Below, piece by piece: positions 7,342 through 14,743 of a DNA stretch of 64,000 nt. The stretch's first letter is position 1; the number at the start of each line of letters is the position of its first letter. Location: the NCBI GenBank assembly GCA_022652545.1, contig JALCRM010000003.1, positions 142,885 to 206,884 on the forward strand, given 5' to 3'. Source of the stretch: Lachnospiraceae bacterium. GTDB taxonomy: Bacteria; Bacillota; Clostridia; Lachnospirales; Lachnospiraceae. Under the pieces are notes generated by a model. It saw only the letters and a list, made by a program, of their open reading frames with translations. It did not search any database and was not told the origin of the DNA. The position numbers and the translations under genes are program-made.

Positions 7342-8322
7342 ATGTCATCAAAAAAAGCGGGAAGCCTGTTTCTGACTGCTGTTTTGCTGGATCTTATCGT
7401 TTATGTACTGGCTGCCGGAGCGGCCGGCTATTTTCCCTGGCTGTATGATATGGTGCCTTCTTCGGTACTTTCCGAAGGTGTTCTGGTGCTGCCTCTGCTC
7501 ATTTTTGCGCTCTGCACGCCGGCGCGCTTTTGCGAGATGTTCCCGTTCCGCAGGATCAGGATCCCGGTGATCCTCCTTTCGCTGCTCCTCATGGCAGTCC
7601 TGCTCCCGATGATGGTGCTCTGCAACTGGCTCACCATGCTGGTCACGAGCAATACGGCGGCCCTGCTCAGCGGCTCCATCACGGCGGAACCGATGTGGCT
7701 GATGATCCTCATCGTGGGTGTGATCGCTCCCTTCTGTGAAGAGATCGCGTTCCGCGGCTATATTTTCAGCTCCTTCCGCACGACCGGCCGCATCTTCGGT
7801 TCGGCTGTCCTCTCTGCACTTCTTTTCGGCCTGATGCATATGAACCTGAACCAGACCTGCTACACCTTCGCGGTGGGCATTTTCTGGGCACTGGCGGTGG
7901 AAGCGAGCGGAAGTCTCTGGACCTCCGTCCTCATGCACATGTCGTTCAATACAGTCGAAGTACTGAGCATGTACTACACCCTGGATCTGCAGACCGACGG
8001 GAGCGCCGGACAGCTGGTCAACGCTCTCGAGGGCAGTGCGGACATGCAGAGCTCCTCGCTCATGATCCTCTGCATCATGGCTGCAGCCGGCGTTGTACTG
8101 GCCGTACTGCTTCTGCACGCGATCGCCGCCCTGCAGGGCAGGCCTTTCGGCATAAGGCGCCGGAAGAATGCGGCTTCCCCGGCCTTCCAGGGGGAACCTG
8201 ATGCTTCAGCATCAGGCTCTGATGCGGCTGTTTCCTCAGCCGCATTATGTAACATCCCGCTCCTGCTCGGGATCCTGCTGAGCGTCGCCTACATAGCGCT
8301 CTCCCTTTGGCTGGTGCCCTGA
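7342..8322 (+). CDS. CPBP-family intramembrane metalloprotease
   Basis: A 326-residue, very hydrophobic protein with about eight membrane segments. It carries the three CPBP (Abi/CAAX protease-like) motifs: EEIAFRG (about residue 134), FGLMHMNLNQ and HMSFN, which hold the catalytic Glu and metal-binding His residues. Members process prenylated or peptide substrates in membranes; some act in bacteriocin immunity or regulated proteolysis. The substrate cannot be told. The start at ATG 7342 follows copy B's GGAGGG; a TTG start at 7240 is the alternative. A Ser/Ala-rich cytosolic segment near the C-terminus is encoded by two strong palindromes. Confidence 0.85.
   Translation: MSSKKAGSLFLTAVLLDLIVYVLAAGAAGYFPWLYDMVPSSVLSEGVLVLPLLIFALCTPARFCEMFPFRRIRIPVILLSLLLMAVLLPMMVLCNWLTMLVTSNTAALLSGSITAEPMWLMILIVGVIAPFCEEIAFRGYIFSSFRTTGRIFGSAVLSALLFGLMHMNLNQTCYTFAVGIFWALAVEASGSLWTSVLMHMSFNTVEVLSMYYTLDLQTDGSAGQLVNALEGSADMQSSSLMILCIMAAAGVVLAVLLLHAIAALQGRPFGIRRRKNAASPAFQGEPDASASGSDAAVSSAALCNIPLLLGILLSVAYIALSLWLVP
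8197..8245 (+). repeat. Two palindromes inside the 3' end of the CPBP gene
   Basis: CCTGATGC/TTCA/GCATCAGG (8197-8216, 8-bp stem) is followed at once by ATGCGGCTG/TTTCCT/CAGCCGCAT (8222-8245, 9-bp stem). The second resembles the 5' stem of the upstream leader element (GATGCGGCTCTTTC in copy B, GATGCGGCTGTTTC here). They encode the low-complexity linker EPDASASGSDAAVSSAA. Confidence 0.55.
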
Positions 8323-8483
8323 CGGAAGAGAACTGTCCCTGATTCGTATTTCTGCACAAATCCGGGCCCGGTTTTTATGGATTTTTTTGTGAGCATGCTA
8401 TAGAATATTGCTGAATCCTCAGGTATGGGGCGACAAATCATCCGGTGCAGACCGGAAGGAAAAAGCGGGAGGCATACGGCAGT

Positions 8484-9581
8484 ATGGTCTCGACACAGGT
8501 GCTGCAGAGCACGATTGAAGGTATCAGGGATATCACGCATGTTGAGATAGGCATCATGGATCCGGAAGGCAGGGAAACGGCGGTAACGGCGCCGGTCTTT
8601 GCAGAAGCTTCCGCTTTTGTCCCGAAGTTTGCGCAGTCCCCGGCGGATTCGCAGAGCTGGGGGGAATTTGAATTTTTCAAGATTTTCGATGAACAGGTGC
8701 CGGAATTCGTCCTGGTGATCCGCGGCGGCGGAGACAACAGCCTGATCATCGGCAAAATGGCAGCCTTTCAGATCACCGGCCTGCTGGCAGCTTCCAAGGA
8801 ACGCTATGACCATGACAGCTTCATTAAGAATCTGCTGCTTGACAATCTTCTGCTGGTCGACATCTACAGGCGGGCCAAAAAACTGCATATTGCGGTAGAG
8901 GCGCCCCGCGTCGTGCTGATCATCGAGACCGGCGGCAGCAAGGACTTCAATGTGCTGGAGTATATGCAGCAGTATATCGGGACCGGTACGACGGATTTTG
9001 TAACGGCCGTGGATGAGAACAACGTCGTTGTCGTCAAGGACCTCAGCGAAGCGCTCCACACCAGGGATGTGGCCAAGACGGCCGAAGCCATAGCGCAGTA
9101 TCTGCGCGGGACCGGCATGCAGAAGGTCCATATCGCCTACGGGACTGCGGTCGACGAGATCAAGGATGTCAGCCGTTCCTACAAGGAAGCCAAAATGGCC
9201 CTGGATGTGGGCAAGATCTTCTTTGAGGACATGGACATCGTCGCCTACAGCCAGCTGGGCATAGAACGGCTGATCTACCAGCTCCCCATCCCGCTGTGCA
9301 AGATGTTTATCCGCGAGATCTTCGGAGGACGGAACCCGGACGATTTCGACGAGGAAACGCTGATCACCATCAACAAGTTCTTCGAGAACAACCTGAATGT
9401 GTCCGAAACGTCCAGGCAGCTGTTCATTCACAGGAACACGCTGGTCTACAGGCTGGACAAGCTGCAGAAGAGCACGGGGCTGGACCTCCGGGTGTTCGAT
9501 GATGCCATTACTTTCAAAATCGCACTGATGGTAGTAAAGTATATGAAATATATGGAATCGCTGCAGGATTTTGAGTACTGA
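8484..9581 (+). CDS. PucR/CdaR-type transcriptional regulator
   Basis: The 365-residue protein has an N-terminal sensor region of uncertain fold, a central GGDEF-like/regulatory stretch and a C-terminal PucR helix-turn-helix (LNVSETSRQLFIHRNTLVYR, then LDKLQKSTGLDL). Such proteins regulate sugar-diacid, purine or other catabolic genes, but no catabolic gene lies nearby. In this window it directly precedes ftsE, 41 bases away. The ATG at 8484 has GGGAGG 11 bases upstream; a GTG at 8445 is an alternative. The effector is unknown. Confidence 0.78.
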   Translation: MVSTQVLQSTIEGIRDITHVEIGIMDPEGRETAVTAPVFAEASAFVPKFAQSPADSQSWGEFEFFKIFDEQVPEFVLVIRGGGDNSLIIGKMAAFQITGLLAASKERYDHDSFIKNLLLDNLLLVDIYRRAKKLHIAVEAPRVVLIIETGGSKDFNVLEYMQQYIGTGTTDFVTAVDENNVVVVKDLSEALHTRDVAKTAEAIAQYLRGTGMQKVHIAYGTAVDEIKDVSRSYKEAKMALDVGKIFFEDMDIVAYSQLGIERLIYQLPIPLCKMFIREIFGGRNPDDFDEETLITINKFFENNLNVSETSRQLFIHRNTLVYRLDKLQKSTGLDLRVFDDAITFKIALMVVKYMKYMESLQDFEY

Positions 9582-9622
9582 TATCGCGCGGAACGGGCAT
9601 TCTGTTTTGGTAAGGGGATCTT

Positions 9623-10462
9623 ATGGCAAGACGCAGAAAACAACAGTATGAAATTCCGGAGGGAAACGTCATCACGATGCGGAACGTCTGCAAGTCGTAT
9701 GACAGGAGCGCACCGGCGCTGAACGGCGTTTCTCTGGATATAAAACAGGGAGAGTTTGTCTTTATCGTGGGGGATTCCGGCTCGGGAAAATCCACGCTGA
9801 TCAAGCTGCTCCTGCGTGAACTTACGCCGAACACGGGCTTTATCAATGTCCTCGGCTATGAGCTGACGTCGATCAAGCACAGGAAGATCCCGAAGTTCCG
9901 CAGGAACCTGGGGATCGTGTTCCAGGACTTCCGTCTGCTCAGGGACCGGAATGTGTATGAGAACGTGGCCTTTGCCCAGCGCATTATCCAGGAGCCCAAT
10001 TCCCACATCAAAAAGAACGTACCCAGGATACTGGCAACCGTCGGTCTTGCGGACAAATACAAGAGCAGGCCGAATGAGCTCTCCGGAGGGGAACAGCAGA
10101 GAGTCGCACTGGCGAGGGCTCTGATCAACCATCCGTATATCCTTCTGGCGGATGAGCCTACCGGCAACCTGGATCCCCGGAACTCCTGGGATATCATGCA
10201 GCTTCTGAACCAGGTGAACAGGGAAGGCACGACCGTGCTTGTCGTCACACACAACCGCGAGATCGTGAATGCGATGCACAAGCGCGTCATCACCATGAAG
10301 CAGGGCATCATCCTGGACGATGAGATGCACGGTGAGTACTCCGCGGAAGAAAACGAAACGTACGAGCAGAGTGAACTGGAAGAAGTGTACGAGGAAGACT
10401 ACGAATCGGCTCCCGAAGACAGCGGGATGCAGGACGACGGGTACAACGGGGACTATCAATGA
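9623..10462 (+). CDS. ftsE: Cell division ATP-binding protein FtsE with acidic tail
   Basis: ATPase of the FtsEX complex, which drives peptidoglycan hydrolases at the division site or side wall. Visible motifs are Walker [10 protein letters not shown] (about residues 53-61), signature LSGGEQQR, Walker [13 protein letters not shown] and the H-loop VVTHN. At 279 residues it is about 50 longer than typical FtsE (about 228). The extra part is a very acidic tail rich in Glu, Asp and Tyr. The stop overlaps the ftsX start (ATGA). The downstream M23 hydrolase is the likely partner. Confidence 0.93.
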   Translation: MARRRKQQYEIPEGNVITMRNVCKSYDRSAPALNGVSLDIKQGEFVFIVGDSGSGKSTLIKLLLRELTPNTGFINVLGYELTSIKHRKIPKFRRNLGIVFQDFRLLRDRNVYENVAFAQRIIQEPNSHIKKNVPRILATVGLADKYKSRPNELSGGEQQRVALARALINHPYILLADEPTGNLDPRNSWDIMQLLNQVNREGTTVLVVTHNREIVNAMHKRVITMKQGIILDDEMHGEYSAEENETYEQSELEEVYEEDYESAPEDSGMQDDGYNGDYQ

Positions 10463-11355
10463 GAATCGGTTCATTTTTCTACACAATCGGACAGGGGTTC
10501 AGGAACCTGAGACGCAACAGGCTGTTCACTATGGCTTCCATCGCCACGATCGCAGCATGTCTTTTCCTGTTCGGACTGTTTTACGCGATCCTGGCAGACT
10601 TCCAGAACGTTGTCAAAACAGCGGAGCAGGGCGTATCGGTCACGGTCTTTTTCAATGAAGGCACGACCGAGGAGCAGATCAATCAGCTCAAGGTTGCCAT
10701 CGAGGAACGGCCCGAAGTCAAGAATGTCAAATACATATCCGCCGATGAAGCCTGGAATTCCTTCAAGGACGAGTATCTCGGGGACTATGCGGAGGGCTTT
10801 ACGGAAAATCCGCTGCAGAACAGCGCCAACCTGGAGATCTATCTGAAAGACGTGTCCAAGCAGAACGACCTGGTGGATTTTCTGAAAGGGCAGGACAACG
10901 TGCGGGAGGTCAACCGTTCCGAACTTACGGCGTCCACGCTGAGCGGGTTCAACAGCCTGATCACTTACATTTATCTCGGGATCGTGCTGATCCTGCTGGC
11001 GGTGTCCATATTCCTGATCAGCAATACCGTTACGATCGGCATAGCGGTTCGGAAGGAAGAGATCAGCATCATGAAATACATAGGGGCCACGGACTTCTTC
11101 GTGCGTGCGCCGTTTGTGATCGAAGGCATCATCATCGGTATTGTGGGATCCGTGATCCCGCTGGTTCTGATTTATTTTATCTATGACAAGGCGATCGCTT
11201 ACATAGCGGAGCGGTTTTCCATGCTCTCCAAGCTGATGAGCTTTCTGCCCGTACAGAACATCATGCAGCAGCTGATCCCGATCTCTCTCATTCTTGGTAT
11301 TGGCATCGGCTTCTTCGGAAGCGCGGTGACTGTCAGGAGGCATCTCAAGGTTTGA
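10459..11355 (+). CDS. ftsX: Cell division protein FtsX
   Basis: A 298-residue permease-like protein with four membrane segments: one near the N-terminus (about residues 25-45) and three in the C-terminal half. A large extracytoplasmic domain between the first and second segments starts at VVKTAEQGVSVTVFFNEGTT. This is the FtsX topology. FtsX passes conformational signals from FtsE to murein hydrolases outside the membrane. It overlaps ftsE by 4 bases, and the hydrolase gene follows within 23 bases. Confidence 0.93.
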   Translation: MRIGSFFYTIGQGFRNLRRNRLFTMASIATIAACLFLFGLFYAILADFQNVVKTAEQGVSVTVFFNEGTTEEQINQLKVAIEERPEVKNVKYISADEAWNSFKDEYLGDYAEGFTENPLQNSANLEIYLKDVSKQNDLVDFLKGQDNVREVNRSELTASTLSGFNSLITYIYLGIVLILLAVSIFLISNTVTIGIAVRKEEISIMKYIGATDFFVRAPFVIEGIIIGIVGSVIPLVLIYFIYDKAIAYIAERFSMLSKLMSFLPVQNIMQQLIPISLILGIGIGFFGSAVTVRRHLKV

Positions 11356-11378
11356 AGACAGGCAAAGGCGGACCTATC

Positions 11379-12614
11379 GTGAAAATGAGAAACAGCCTGC
11401 GGTATGCCCTTCTGGGCATATTGCTTTTTACAGCGCTGACTGCACAGCTGACGCTGCCGTCCCTTACGCTGCGCGCCGATGCCGAGGAGCTGACGAATGA
11501 CAGCATCAAGGCGAAGGAAGCGGAGATAGAATCCGCCAAGCAGGATCGCGAGAACATGCAGAATACGCTCAGCGACATGAAAGACCTGAAGACCAAGCTC
11601 GAAAGCGACAAGAGCGACCTTCAGCAGTATGTCACGACCCTGGATTCCTCGCTGACGGATATCCAGGCCAAGATCGACGACCTGAAGCAGAAGATCTCGG
11701 ACAAGGAAGCGGAGATCACCAAAGAGGAGCAGGAACTGGAAGAAGCCCAGAAGGTCCAGGATGCGCAGTATGCCGCCATGAAAAAGCGCATCCAGTTCAT
11801 CTATGAAAAGGGCAACGGATATATCCTGGAAGAGATCATCACAGCCGGCAGTTTCGGAGAGATGCTGAACCGTGCGGATTACATCGACGAACTCTCCGCG
11901 TACGACCGGCAGAAGCTGCAGGAGTACAAGGAACAGACAAAACTTGTGGAAGTGACGAAAAAAGCGCTCCAGGAGGAGCGTACGACGCTGAACCAGGCGA
12001 AATCAGACCAGGAGACCGAAGAGGCCAACATGCAGAACCTGATCGAACTGAAATCTTCGCAGATCAACAGCCTCGAAGGGGACATCAGCAACAAGGAGGC
12101 ATCCATCGCCGAATACCAGCAGGAAATAGAGACGGAGAATTCCACCATCTCGGCACTGGAGGCGGCAGTGGCGGCGGAGAAGGCAAAACTTGCCGAATCG
12201 CAGAGACGCCATTACAGCGGCGGCATCTTTACCTGGCCGGCGCCTCAGTATACCAGCATCACCTCCGAATTCGGCTACCGCGTGCATCCGATCTACGGGG
12301 ACACACGTTTTCACAGCGGCCTGGATATGGCGGCGCCCTACGGTTCTCCTATCCTTGCGGCTTATGACGGCACCGTTGTGGCTGCCGGCTACAATTCTTC
12401 GATGGGCAATTATGTCATGATCGACCACGGTGACGGTCTGTATACCATTTACATGCATGCCTCCGCGCTCGATGTTTCGACAGGTGCGAATGTGACAGCC
12501 GGACAGCAGATCGCGGCAGTCGGGAGCACAGGGGCGTCAACAGGGCCGCACCTGCATTTCTCGGTAAGACTGAACGGACAGTATGTGAATCCGTGGAGTT
12601 ATCTCGGAAAGTGA
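11379..12614 (+). CDS. Murein hydrolase activator-like protein: coiled coil plus M23 (LytM) domain
   Basis: A secreted protein of about 411 residues. An N-terminal signal peptide (basic start, then LLGILLFTALTAQLTL) precedes a long coiled coil (about residues 40-280, rich in Glu, Lys and Gln) and a C-terminal M23 domain with zinc motifs HSGLDMAAP and HLHFSV. The coiled coil resembles PcsB and EnvC, which dock on FtsX. The M23 zinc residues look intact, so it is probably an active endopeptidase. The GTG at 11379 has AAGGCGGA upstream; ATG 11385 is nearly equivalent. Confidence 0.9.
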   Translation: MKMRNSLRYALLGILLFTALTAQLTLPSLTLRADAEELTNDSIKAKEAEIESAKQDRENMQNTLSDMKDLKTKLESDKSDLQQYVTTLDSSLTDIQAKIDDLKQKISDKEAEITKEEQELEEAQKVQDAQYAAMKKRIQFIYEKGNGYILEEIITAGSFGEMLNRADYIDELSAYDRQKLQEYKEQTKLVEVTKKALQEERTTLNQAKSDQETEEANMQNLIELKSSQINSLEGDISNKEASIAEYQQEIETENSTISALEAAVAAEKAKLAESQRRHYSGGIFTWPAPQYTSITSEFGYRVHPIYGDTRFHSGLDMAAPYGSPILAAYDGTVVAAGYNSSMGNYVMIDHGDGLYTIYMHASALDVSTGANVTAGQQIAAVGSTGASTGPHLHFSVRLNGQYVNPWSYLGK

Positions 12615-12635
12615 TCCGAGAAGGGGAAAACACAG

Positions 12636-14480
12636 ATGGAAAATAACAGTAACGAAAATATGGAAGACAGCTGCATACCGCAGTTCGGGACAGCAAACGG
12701 ACAGCAGCCCGTCGCGCAGTCCGGGACACAGCCGGGCACACAGTTTGACGCGCAGTCCGGGGCACAGCCGGGCGCGCAGTCCGACGCGCAGCCGTGGGCA
12801 CAGTCCGTCACCGCAGCCGGACCCGTCGCAGCTGCACAGGCTGCTTACAGAACGGCGCCGTCCTACGGCGCTGCGGGCAGCGGTGCGGGGACAGCTCCGC
12901 AGAGATCTTCGCAGACTGACGGACGGCCGCATCACATGAGCGGCCGGATCTTTTTCGGCGGTTTTCTTTCGGGACTGCTTGTCGCGGCCGTTCTTCTTTC
13001 GCTGGCTGCCGTCATCGGGCTGCGCAGCGGAACGCTGCTGCGTTTTGCGGAGCAGGCAGGCGCTTCGGCGGAAACATCCGGAAGCTCCCCGGCTGCCGCG
13101 CAGACTGCGGACAGTTCTTCCGCGATCAACAATCAGTCCGTTTCGAAACTGCAGCAGCTGGAGTCACTGATCGACAGCAAATATTACTATGCGGATGACG
13201 TGACCGTGCAGCAGAAGGAAGACGGCATGTACAGCGGCCTTCTGAAATCCCTGGACGACCCGTATTCCGTGTACTACAACGCGGATGAGCTGAAGGACCT
13301 GAATGCCTCCAGCGAGGGCGTGTTTTACGGCATCGGCGCCTATGTCACACTGGATCAGGAGACCCAGTATCCGCTTATCACGGGCACGGTAAAGGATTCA
13401 CCGGCGGAGAAGGCCGGACTGCAGGCCGGCGATATCATCTACAAGGTGGACGGTACCGACGTGGCAGGCAAGGACCTGGATGAAGTGGTCAACATGATCC
13501 ACGGCAAGGAAGGCACCAAGGTCAAACTGACGATCTACCGCAAGGGAGCGGCCGATTACATCCAGGTTGAGATCACAAGGGCAAAACAGAGCTCCACGAC
13601 TGTCTACTCCGAGATGCAGGACGGAAAGATCGGCTATATCGGCATCACGGAATTTGACGATGTGACAAGCGACCAGTTTGCCACAGCTCTGGCGGACCTG
13701 AAGGCACAGGGCATGAAAGGGCTGATCATAGACCTGCGCGGCAACCCCGGCGGCAATGTTACCACGGTGACCGCCATTGCACAGCAGATCCTGCCCAAGG
13801 GACTGATCTTCTACTGGGAAGAACGAAACGGAGAAAAGACGGAGTTCGACTGCGACGGCAGCAATGAGCTGCAGGTGCCGCTTACGGTACTGGTAAACCA
13901 GTATTCGGCCAGCGCTTCAGAGATCCTGTCAGGCGCTATCCAGGATTCCGGGATCGGCACGGTCATAGGGACGCAGACCTATGGGAAAGGCGTCGTGCAG
14001 GATGTTTACGACCTTAAGGACGGCACCGCTGTCAAACTGACCGTGGCAGCTTATTTTACGCGCAACGGCCGCGACATCAATCATAAGGGGATCACCCCTG
14101 ATATTGCACTGGACTTCGATACGGATGCCTATGCATCCGGCACGGATAACCAGCTGGAGGAGGCGCAGAAGGTCCTGAAGGAAAAGATCGACGGCACCTT
14201 CGACCTCGACAGTGAGAATGCCTCCATATCCGCTTCTGCGGATACGGCGTCCTCAGCGGAAACGGCTTCCACTGCCGGGCCCGCCGGCATCGCCGCCACT
14301 TCGGATACGGCATCCTCAGCGGAAACGGCATCTTCTGCGGATACGGCGTCTTCTGCAGAAACGTCATCCTCTGCGGACGAAGCGTCTTCTGCGGGAGCAG
14401 CTTCTTCCTCGGACACAGCTTCCTCGGCAGCCACGGGATCCTCTTCGGATACGGCGTCCACGGGAAAATCCGCAAAATAA
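12636..14480 (+). CDS. S41 C-terminal processing protease with repetitive flanks
   Basis: A 614-residue CtpA/B-type protease. Residues 1-105 are a Gln/Gly/Ala/Ser-rich cytosolic region with a repeating QSGAQPGAQS pattern. A membrane anchor follows at about 108-130, then a PDZ domain (TGTVKDSPAEKAGLQAGDII) and the S41 domain with LRGNPGG, the catalytic Ser in SASASE and the Lys in TYGKGVVQ. The last 90 residues are Ser/Ala/Thr/Asp-Glu repeats on the ASSADTASSAET theme. It completes the ftsEX-M23 group and may trim wall or division proteins. The tail is probably extracytoplasmic, like that of the MltG-like protein at 468. Confidence 0.9.
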   Translation: MENNSNENMEDSCIPQFGTANGQQPVAQSGTQPGTQFDAQSGAQPGAQSDAQPWAQSVTAAGPVAAAQAAYRTAPSYGAAGSGAGTAPQRSSQTDGRPHHMSGRIFFGGFLSGLLVAAVLLSLAAVIGLRSGTLLRFAEQAGASAETSGSSPAAAQTADSSSAINNQSVSKLQQLESLIDSKYYYADDVTVQQKEDGMYSGLLKSLDDPYSVYYNADELKDLNASSEGVFYGIGAYVTLDQETQYPLITGTVKDSPAEKAGLQAGDIIYKVDGTDVAGKDLDEVVNMIHGKEGTKVKLTIYRKGAADYIQVEITRAKQSSTTVYSEMQDGKIGYIGITEFDDVTSDQFATALADLKAQGMKGLIIDLRGNPGGNVTTVTAIAQQILPKGLIFYWEERNGEKTEFDCDGSNELQVPLTVLVNQYSASASEILSGAIQDSGIGTVIGTQTYGKGVVQDVYDLKDGTAVKLTVAAYFTRNGRDINHKGITPDIALDFDTDAYASGTDNQLEEAQKVLKEKIDGTFDLDSENASISASADTASSAETASTAGPAGIAATSDTASSAETASSADTASSAETSSSADEASSAGAASSSDTASSAATGSSSDTASTGKSAK

Positions 14481-14483
14481 ATG

Positions 14484-14513
14484 TAGACAGAGATACATGT
14501 ACTGTGATATATT
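14484..14513 (+). promoter_or_regulatory. Promoter of the ABC exporter leader
   Basis: TAGACA (14484-14489), an 18-base spacer and TATATT (14508-14513, preceded by TGTGA). The spacer contains the perfect dyad TACATGTA (14494-14501), a possible operator. I see no terminator between the S41 gene and this promoter. Confidence 0.5.
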
Positions 14514-14567
14514 TTGTCCGCAGCACTGGTGCGGGCAGATGCCCGACAGTTAAGGAAAGGAGGCAGA

Positions 14568-14660
14568 ATGATGCGGTCTTTATTTGCAGGATATGAAACG
14601 GAAAACAGCATATTTCAGTTTGCCTCCGGCCTGGTTCCCCTGGTGGCGCCGTTCTTGTAG
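14568..14660 (+). CDS. 30-residue leader peptide ORF before the ABC exporter
   Basis: A short ORF with an excellent Shine-Dalgarno sequence (AAAGGAGG, 5 bases before the ATG) encodes a 30-residue hydrophobic peptide beginning MMRSLFAGYETEN and ending GLVPLVAPFL. It stops 34 bases before an intrinsic terminator, and the two exporter genes lie beyond that. The layout matches BmrB of Bacillus subtilis, a leader peptide that controls the BmrCD exporter by ribosome-mediated attenuation. I infer a similar role; sequence identity to BmrB is not apparent. It could instead be a small membrane peptide. Confidence 0.6.
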   Translation: MMRSLFAGYETENSIFQFASGLVPLVAPFL

Positions 14661-14694
14661 TCCGGCGTTCCGGGATCCGAAATACGATGATCGA

Positions 14695-14723
14695 GCCGCG
14701 GCAGGATATGCCGCGGCTTTTTT
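14695..14723 (+). terminator. Intrinsic terminator/attenuator in the ABC exporter leader
   Basis: GCCGCGGCA, loop GGATA and TGCCGCGGC form a perfect 9-bp GC-rich stem followed by six T. It lies between the leader ORF and the first exporter gene, 21 bases before that gene's TTG start, so reading through it is necessary for exporter expression from the upstream promoter. Confidence 0.85.
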
Positions 14724-14743
14724 ACGCGAATGAGGGAGTTACG

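Noticed and set aside
8362-8371. Perfect palindrome CCGGGCCCGG before the PucR-type regulator gene
   Set aside because: Too short a loop for a stable hairpin and not clearly placed relative to a promoter; it may be chance in GC-rich DNA.
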